A stretch of DNA of 44,350 nt from a virus, in the IMG/VR virus record IMGVR_UViG_3300009506_000062, positions 1 to 44,350 of that record; one strand, 5' to 3'. Of the stretch, positions 40,788-44,350 are shown piece after piece. The notes under the pieces are model-generated. The model was not told where the DNA came from. It saw only the letters and a program-made list of their open reading frames with translations, and did not search any database. How positions within the stretch are numbered: position 1 is the stretch's first letter; every line of letters starts with the position of its first letter. Position numbers and translations under genes: made by a program.

Positions 40788-41112
40788 CAGGGCCTCCCTC
40801 AACCGCTACCCGAACCCGCTCGATCCGGTAACCGTATTTTTCCATCGTCCCCCAGTCGGCTTCCTTGCCGGTTATCCGCCGGTACCCCGTCGTCATGGCG
40901 TTGCGCACATCAATCGGTGAATCTCCCACGGGACCGCAAATATTTCCCTCTTTGTTAAAAACAACGTACTTGACAAACGTCCTGCCCTGGCTGATCCACT
41001 TGATCCAACGGCCGCAGTTCTTGCAGAACGCCCCGATATGCGGACCTTTTTTACGCTTCTCGATTTCGACGTTCGCTTTACATGGTATGCAGTAATACAC
41101 CTCATCGCTCAT
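40765..41112 (-). CDS. Zinc-ribbon protein
   Basis: From ATG 41112 (GGAGGG five bases upstream; ATGA overlap with the preceding gene) the product has 115 residues: CIPCKA near residue 9 and CKNCGRW near 30 form a four-Cys zinc site; a beta part follows (TFVKYVVFNKEGNICGPVGD). The C-terminus is charged and Gly-rich. It overlaps the next gene by 23 bases. Probably nucleic-acid or protein binding; family unknown. Confidence 0.65.
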   Translation of the reverse strand: MSDEVYYCIPCKANVEIEKRKKGPHIGAFCKNCGRWIKWISQGRTFVKYVVFNKEGNICGPVGDSPIDVRNAMTTGYRRITGKEADWGTMEKYGYRIERVRVAVEGGPGGEKDDK

Positions 41113-41261
41113 GCGTCCCTCCAATACGCGGGCGGTACCGTCACCGTCACCGTCGCCTCACCCTTCATGCGCCGCTCGATCTCGCAATACTTACAGCTCC
41201 AGCGTTCACAGCTCCCGTCGGCGTGCAGCTTTTTTAAAAGCCGTTCTTTTACCTCGTCCAT
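41109..41261 (-). CDS. Tiny CKYC-family protein (50 aa)
   Basis: ATG at 41261 opens 50 codons. The product has KKLHADGSCERWSCKYCEIE and then RRMKGE, ending in a Val/Thr-rich tail. The CKYC-x-IE part is shared with the proteins at 42319-42612 and 42581-42925, which shows that it is a real coding unit even though it is short. It overlaps the genes on both sides (ATGA with the zinc-ribbon gene). The three Cys could bind metal. Confidence 0.65.
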   Translation of the reverse strand: MDEVKERLLKKLHADGSCERWSCKYCEIERRMKGEATVTVTVPPAYWRDA

Positions 41262-41632
41262 CGCGTGCTGTTCTCCCTTAACCGCTTGTCGCCCTTTCTG
41301 CGGGCCGGTTGCGAGCCGCCGCGCCCCTTTATCAGAACTCCCAGGCGCTGCAGTTCGTAGGTCACCTGGCCCCGGCTGGTCTTCAGGCGCCGGGCCAGCT
41401 TCGCCAGCGACCCCAGCTCCAGATACAGCAGGTGGGTCGCCTGGCTGATATGCCCGTAACCCATCCGATTCGCAAGCTCAAGCCGCCGCTCGCGGTCGTC
41501 GTACCGGTAGCGCCGGTCAAACTCCCCGTAGTCGATCTTGCCGCCAGGCTCCCTTTCAAGAAGCGGCTTTACGATCCAGGTGCCCCTAAATTCCCACAGC
41601 AGCAACTCGTTTCCACTAACTGTCTGCTTCAT
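41249..41632 (-). CDS. Small helix-turn-helix-type protein
   Basis: From ATG 41632 (ATGA overlap) the product has 127 residues. It contains LGSLAKLARRLKTSRGQVTY followed by ELQRLG, which fits a helix-turn-helix with a recognition helix after the T-S-R turn, preceded by charged helical segments with many Arg. It is basic and ends in Arg-rich sequence. A transcription regulator of the early/late switch or a packaging protein are both possible. Confidence 0.55.
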   Translation of the reverse strand: MKQTVSGNELLLWEFRGTWIVKPLLEREPGGKIDYGEFDRRYRYDDRERRLELANRMGYGHISQATHLLYLELGSLAKLARRLKTSRGQVTYELQRLGVLIKGRGGSQPARRKGDKRLRENSTRWTR

Positions 41633-41724
41633 TGCTTCCAGAGCGCGACCATCACGATAAAAAATACCGTTACGCAAAATATGGCAACGCTTCCCAATAT
41701 CGCGGCAGGCCATGATATGTCCAT
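41629..41724 (-). CDS. 31-residue membrane peptide
   Basis: ATG 41724 with AGGAG eight bases upstream gives a 31-residue peptide consisting mainly of one membrane helix (PAAILGSVAIFCVTVFFIVM). It ends WKQ and overlaps the next start (ATGA). The strong SD and the coupling make it likely to be translated. It resembles small phage-encoded membrane peptides that modulate host envelope proteins; the role is unknown. Confidence 0.5.
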   Translation of the reverse strand: MDISWPAAILGSVAIFCVTVFFIVMVALWKQ

Positions 41725-41725
41725 T

Positions 41726-41956
41726 TTATCGCTCCTTTTTCTTGTTTTTTTCGAAAAAAACGTTACTTCTGATGCCGCTTCTGTCATAAATGTTAAACTT
41801 TCTGTCGTCAAACCGGTCTTTCTTGATATAACCGGACCAGTTTCCCTTCGAATCGTACGTTTTATAGGTGTCTTTGCGATACTTGTCCTTCACAATGTGG
41901 GTCTCGTCAACAGCCAGCAATATCACTATCGCTGCTGCAAGCAGTATTTTTCTCAT
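41726..41956 (-). CDS. Small exported protein
   Basis: A 76-residue protein with a short Sec-type signal (RKILLAAAIVILLAVDE), then a charged, Tyr/Asp/Lys-rich mature part (KGNWSGYIKKDRFDDRKFNI) typical of small secreted proteins with beta hairpins. ATG 41956 has GGAGGGG about eight bases upstream. It is part of the small-gene cluster. Function unknown; an envelope role is likely. Confidence 0.55.
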   Translation of the reverse strand: MRKILLAAAIVILLAVDETHIVKDKYRKDTYKTYDSKGNWSGYIKKDRFDDRKFNIYDRSGIRSNVFFEKNKKKER

Positions 41957-42067
41957 TTATATGGCCCCTCCGTTATAATAAATACGCAGCTTAGCAGGCA
42001 CCCACATCAACAGATACCCCTGCTGCTCCCAGTGCCAGCGCTCAATATAATATTTCAGGGTCTTCAT
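41957..42067 (-). CDS. Tiny hypothetical protein (36 aa)
   Basis: ATG 42067 to TAA 41957 encodes 36 residues (KTLKYYIERWHWEQQGYLLM and a short tail). It fills the gap between two coupled genes exactly; its stop is directly followed by the ATG of the exported protein, and the GGAGGGG that serves that gene lies inside it. The SD is weak, so it may be translated by coupling with the gene upstream. No known family. Confidence 0.4.
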   Translation of the reverse strand: MKTLKYYIERWHWEQQGYLLMWVPAKLRIYYNGGAI

Positions 42068-42326
42068 CTCCGCCATCCACCGGTACCAGCACCAGATGAC
42101 CGTGCTTCTTATTTTCCCACCGCACTCCCTTGCCCTTCTTTCTAAACTCGCTTGCCTTGGGACACGTCGCCCAGTGCGCCGTGTATCCGTCCTCTACCGA
42201 CACCCAACACGGCAGGTTCCTTATCTCCACCAGCACCTTTCTCGGCTCCACGTCCACCGGTATCGGCTTTCCGCCTACCGTCTTAAACCACCGGATGAGC
42301 GCCCCGCAACCCCTGCACTTAGGCAT
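42042..42326 (-). CDS. Small zinc-finger-like protein
   Basis: A 94-residue protein beginning MPKCRGCGALIRWFKTVGGK; the first Cys pair, together with a later His and Cys (AHWATCPKASEF), may bind zinc. This start, followed by a KPIPVD segment, occurs in many small phage proteins of unknown role. ATG 42326 has GGGAGG upstream. It is coupled to its neighbours. Confidence 0.65.
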   Translation of the reverse strand: MPKCRGCGALIRWFKTVGGKPIPVDVEPRKVLVEIRNLPCWVSVEDGYTAHWATCPKASEFRKKGKGVRWENKKHGHLVLVPVDGGDEDPEILY

Positions 42327-42612
42327 CCTTTGCCTCCCTCACCGCGTCAACAGTTAACCGTGCCTCGATCGTACAGTATTTGCAATTCGCGACATAAGTG
42401 CTGCAGCTTCCCACCGGGTTCCCGCTGCACCGGCAGATCGTATGCACGTGCCGCTCGATCTCTTCCATGCTCATGCCGCTGACCACCCCGGGGATGTGAC
42501 AATAGTTGCCCCGTTTTCTCATATATTGCTTTTTTACGGAAGAGCCGCCCCGCAACCTGCAAACCCCTCGAACAAACGCCTCACAATCCCCGCAGCGCAT
42601 CCGGTTCGTCAT
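42319..42612 (-). CDS. Cys-rich CKYC-family protein
   Basis: From ATG 42612 (AGGGGGG upstream) the product has 97 residues and nine Cys: MRCGDCEAFVRGVCRL near the start, then ICRCSGNPVGSCS and finally NCKYCTIEARL. The last motif is shared with two further small proteins in this cluster. In-frame sequence upstream of the ATG only reads the neighbour's repeat. Probably binds one or more metal ions; function unknown. Confidence 0.65.
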   Translation of the reverse strand: MTNRMRCGDCEAFVRGVCRLRGGSSVKKQYMRKRGNYCHIPGVVSGMSMEEIERHVHTICRCSGNPVGSCSTYVANCKYCTIEARLTVDAVREAKDA

Positions 42613-42925
42613 ACATCCCCCCTGTAGTCGATGTGCTCGACGATGTGCTCGACGATGTGCTCGACGATGTGCTCGACTCCGACACACCCCGCATGCGCCG
42701 CTCGATAGCGCAATACTTGCACGCATCCCCCCGCCGCAACAGCAAACACTTGCCCTCGGCGTGCACCATCCGCATCACCAGATCGTCGTCCATCGCGTTG
42801 ATCTGCTCCACCGCCAAACCCAGCGGACACACATCACAACCCGCCACTAAAAACAACTTACACCACTTTGGCGGCGCTACCCAAAACCGACACCCTACTC
42901 CTGAGCAACCGACTGCGCAACTCAT
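42581..42925 (-). CDS. CKYC-family protein with a Ser-rich repeat tail
   Basis: From ATG 42925 (ATGA overlap, GGGAG five bases upstream) the product has 114 residues: seven Cys, a VHAEGKC ... ACKYCAIERRMRG segment like the 50-residue paralogue, then SESSTSSSTSSSTSSSTSTT and a short end. The Ser tail is encoded by four perfect 12-base repeats. The last residues overlap the start of the next gene. It is the only non-virion candidate here with a Ser/Thr stretch. Confidence 0.65.
   Translation of the reverse strand: MSCAVGCSGVGCRFWVAPPKWCKLFLVAGCDVCPLGLAVEQINAMDDDLVMRMVHAEGKCLLLRRGDACKYCAIERRMRGVSESSTSSSTSSSTSSSTSTTGGMYDEPDALRGL
42630..42677 (-). repeat. Four perfect 12-bp tandem repeats (Ser/Thr codons)
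   Basis: Plus-strand unit GATGTGCTCGAC repeated exactly four times, with no mismatch. On the minus strand it encodes repeated STSS. Unlike the long adhesin tracts, the codons here are identical in every unit, so the array is young or actively slipping. Confidence 0.9.
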
Positions 42926-43185
42926 GACGACTCCCTCACCCTCAATCTTAACTCCGCCATCAAAGCCAAAAACTCCGCCTCCGGCAACTCCCCTACCCTC
43001 AACCACTGCTCATTCCCCACCCGGTCCAGCCGCATCGCTGCCCCGCGCAGCTCAACCGTTAACGATACAAAATCGTCCGGCGCTGAATCGATCCTTAAAT
43101 TCGTTACTAAATCCGAAATGTCCACGCCCTTTACAAATAACCGCATCCCCACCAGCGGCCCTACATCGTACGCCGTCGATGCCAT
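42922..43185 (-). CDS. Small hypothetical protein
   Basis: ATG 43185 with GGAGGT three bases further upstream gives 87 residues; the frame is open further upstream but overlaps the Lar-like gene. The protein has a beta N-terminus (VGMRLFVKGVDISDLVTNLR) and a helical C-terminus with conserved-looking LTVELRGAAMRLDRVG. No Cys, no membrane helix. Family unknown. Confidence 0.6.
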   Translation of the reverse strand: MASTAYDVGPLVGMRLFVKGVDISDLVTNLRIDSAPDDFVSLTVELRGAAMRLDRVGNEQWLRVGELPEAEFLALMAELRLRVRESS

Positions 43186-43222
43186 TAGACCTCCATAAAC
43201 GGATATGCTTTTGCCGTGTTGA

Positions 43223-43435
43223 TTAATCGGATTTAGCCCTGCGGTTCCATCTATAGATAGCTTTTCTTTTTGGTCGGTTGTCAGAGTAAGCGGTAACTTC
43301 TGGTCTTGAATAACATTTCCTGTTTTCACAACGTATCATGGCCCAAGCATCTCCCTCATCTTCTGGATATATTGGATATATTCTAACTGGAACAACCCCA
43401 CAAAACGGACACGGTTTAAGTTGATGTTGTCGCAT
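43223..43435 (-). CDS. Lar-like restriction alleviation protein
   Basis: A 70-residue protein starting RQHQLKPCPFCG and ending YRWNRRAKSD. The LKPCPFCG start, the second Cys pair (IRCENRKCYSR) and the WNRR end are the hallmarks of the Lar / restriction alleviation family of small phage zinc proteins. In coliphages Lar reduces type I restriction of unmodified DNA. ATG 43435 has GAGG eight bases upstream. It is the first gene of the leftward operon after the control region. Confidence 0.75.
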   Translation of the reverse strand: MRQHQLKPCPFCGVVPVRIYPIYPEDEGDAWAMIRCENRKCYSRPEVTAYSDNRPKRKAIYRWNRRAKSD

Positions 43436-43581
43436 TTTATATCCTCTTTATCGCTTGGGGTGAACCCTTTGTATATCGTTCGTGAAATAAATGCTGGATG
43501 CGTTCAGGCCACACAGTCTGAAATCTCCTCTAGATCAGGCCACTTACAACCCTCGGGCCTGCGCGCGCTGGCGTGTGATTA

Positions 43582-43610
43582 TCTATATATCAAAGCTCAA
43601 TACAAAGCAA
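43582..43610 (-). promoter_or_regulatory. Weak promoter candidate for the leftward operon
   Basis: Minus strand: TTGCTT (43610-43605), 17 bases, TATAGA (43587-43582), inside a TATATAGATAAT stretch. Matches are only partial (3/6 and 4/6). The position is reasonable, between the terminator at 43634-43660 and the first gene. Confidence 0.3.
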
Positions 43611-43633
43611 GAGGTTTGATTCGAATTATACGG

Positions 43634-43660
43634 AAAAAAATTGCGGCGAGGTCCCCGCAA
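43634..43660 (-). terminator. Intrinsic terminator upstream of the leftward operon
   Basis: Minus strand: TTGCGG - 8 bases - CCGCAA followed by TTTTTTT. It would stop leftward transcription arriving from beyond the right edge of the window, so the operon needs its own promoter downstream. Confidence 0.6.
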
Positions 43661-43701
43661 CATGAATGAGGCCGGGGGTCCTCAGATTTTTTGGGGGGGG
43701 T

Positions 43702-43725
43702 GTGTACCACATCGTGGTGCTACAC
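43702..43725. promoter_or_regulatory. Inverted repeat, candidate operator
   Basis: GTGTACCAC-ATC-GTGG(TGC)TACAC: the outer GTGTA/TACAC and inner CCAC/GTGG arms are complementary around a short centre, with three extra bases on one side. The half-site ACCACAT recurs at 43743 and 43760, which suggests that one regulator binds several times. Confidence 0.4.
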
Positions 43726-43742
43726 TATATGTAGTAAACAAA

Positions 43743-43810
43743 ACCACATTGTTTGTAGTACCACATTGTTACATAATAGCTTATTAGTAATAGTTACTAA
43801 TAGTATTAGT
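43743..43810. promoter_or_regulatory. Direct repeats and overlapping AT-rich dyads
   Basis: ACCACATTGTT occurs at 43743-43753 and again at 43760-43770. Next come two perfect dyads that overlap: TTAGTAA-TAG-TTACTAA (43784-43800) and ACTAAT-AGT-ATTAGT (43796-43810). The stretch is very AT-rich, as in unwinding elements or operators. Confidence 0.45.
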
Positions 43811-43843
43811 TGGAGCGGCATTTTGAACTTTATAGAGTATTAA

Positions 43844-43892
43844 GTCAACCCCTTCGGTCAACCCCTTCGGTCAACCCCTTCGGTCAACCCCT
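43844..43892. repeat. 13-bp tandem repeats
   Basis: Three perfect copies of GTCAACCCCTTCG (43844-43856, 43857-43869, 43870-43882) and a fourth copy cut after ten bases. The core ACCCCTTCG recurs in a related site at 43938-43950 (GCTTGACCCCTTC). Confidence 0.9.
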
Positions 43893-44080
43893 ATATGCAC
43901 AACTCGTTATTTTGACAACCCATAGAGCTAAAAGACCGCTTGACCCCTTCGATATTGTAAGCGGTTGTCAATTCTTATTGCAAGTTATTCCTAATAAACA
44001 AAATCCCTGCAAACCCTTTATACACAAGGGTTTGAATTTAAAGACAGCGCAGCTACGCGGGTTTACAAGGTCAATATCCG

Positions 44081-44120
44081 ATTTTAAGCGGTTACAGCCG
44101 ATTTTAAGCGGTTACAGCCG
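44081..44120. repeat. 20-bp tandem repeat, two copies
   Basis: Two perfect adjacent copies of ATTTTAAGCGGTTACAGCCG (44081-44100 and 44101-44120). TAAGCGGTT also occurs once at about 43958, so the element is part of the same repeat family across the region. Confidence 0.88.
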
Positions 44121-44247
44121 ATTAATACTAAAAAACGATATATGCTTAAAATTAGCTGTAATGCTCTACGTTTGACGTTCTAAAAAAATGCATGTTGCCC
44201 TACACGCCAAAATTAAGATCCCTTAAAATCGACATAAGACCCCTTGT

Positions 44248-44350
44248 GGTGGTTGCTCAGGGGTCAAGCTGGTGGTTGCTCAGGGGTCAAGCTGGTGGTT
44301 GCTCAGGGGTCAAGCTGGTGGTTGCTCAGGGGTCCGGCTGGTGGTTGCTC
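44248..44350. repeat. 23-bp tandem repeat array running off the window
   Basis: Units at 44248-44270, 44271-44293, 44294-44316 and 44317-44339 (the last one with two changes), then 11 bases of a fifth. All contain GGTGGTTGCTCAGGGGTC. The first three share AGGGGTCAAGC, whose exact reverse complement occurs once at 43938-43948. These look like iterons. The array is cut by the end of the window, so its full size is unknown. Confidence 0.9.

Larger units (their letters stand above)
43436..44350. other. Noncoding control region with repeats, right end of the window
   Basis: No convincing gene is present in these 915 bases. They hold, from right to left: an array of 23-base repeats cut by the window edge, two 20-base repeats, an array of 13-base repeats, AT-rich dyads, a GTGTA-type inverted repeat, a terminator and a promoter candidate. 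Short repeats with a shared core, dyads and AT-rich sequence are typical of phage replication origins or partition sites. Function is inferred from structure. Confidence 0.6.

Noticed and set aside
42613-42726. N-terminal extension of the 42319 gene with HRRAHRRAHRRAHR
   Set aside because: The repeat is the other-frame reading of the neighbour's Ser repeats; ATG 42612 has a good ribosome site after it.
43186-43329. N-terminal extension of the 42922 gene up to 43329
   Set aside because: It overlaps most of the Lar-like gene in another frame; ATG 43185 has a strong GGAGGT.
43421-43669. Plus-strand frame of 82 codons overlapping the Lar-like start
   Set aside because: It crosses the promoter/terminator region, has no ribosome site, and its product shows no recognisable pattern.
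43810-44175. Plus-strand frame of 121 codons in the right-end region
   Set aside because: It reads straight through the 13-bp and 20-bp tandem repeats and AT-rich sequence, and has no Shine-Dalgarno site.
44248-44350. CRISPR array
   Set aside because: The 23-bp units are directly adjacent, without unique spacers, so this is a tandem repeat and not a CRISPR array.

Overview
The window is a stretch of a tailed, siphovirus-type bacteriophage (Caudoviricetes) genome, or of a prophage. Every gene I accept lies on the minus strand, so the late region reads from right to left, mostly with overlapping stop/start codons (ATGA, TAATG) and good Shine-Dalgarno sites. The host is probably Gram-negative: two predicted lipoproteins carry lipoboxes, several products carry Sec signal peptides, and the lysis region has a spanin-like overlap. 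I cannot name the host or a close relative. No integrase, repressor, replication gene, tRNA or CRISPR array is visible, so the window is only part of the genome.

Layout in transcription order. 44350-43436: a noncoding control region with three families of short tandem repeats, dyads, an intrinsic terminator and a weak promoter candidate. The window ends inside the last repeat array. 43435-39892: about thirteen tiny genes, many with Cys motifs of zinc-ribbon type, including a Lar-like protein and three paralogues sharing a CKYC-x-IE motif; one of the larger genes is a candidate small terminase. 39879-32335: head module (large terminase, portal, protease with a nested scaffold start, decoration protein, major capsid protein, connector). 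32335-28413: neck and tail tube, ending in the tail chaperone pair with a -1 frameshift site. 28402-17163: tape measure, lambda M/L/K/J-like tail-tip genes and a His-rich fibre. 17133-11498: accessory fibre or secreted proteins. 11490-7490: lysis and envelope cassette (small membrane proteins, NlpC/P60 protein, secreted nuclease, phospholipase A2-like protein, lipoproteins, holin-like protein). 7493-1656: a YkgJ-type Cys cluster protein and two giant Ser/Thr-rich adhesin-like proteins. 1582-1: a GT4 glycosyltransferase with its own promoter and a truncated methyltransferase.

The most unusual property is a virion-wide Ser/Thr decoration. The major capsid protein, a neck protein, the tail tube protein and an accessory fibre all end in a short Thr/Ser tail, and three fibre-like proteins contain long mucin-like tracts built on a heptad TTSSTx[ST]. 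The capsid and the fibre share the identical last 14 residues TTTTSSSTTTTTTA with largely different codons, which argues for selection on the protein. With a glycosyltransferase and a methyltransferase directly after the two most Ser/Thr-rich genes, I infer that this may be a phage-encoded system for O-glycosylated, mucin-like virion surfaces. That is a hypothesis: the repeats and genes are seen, the modification is not.
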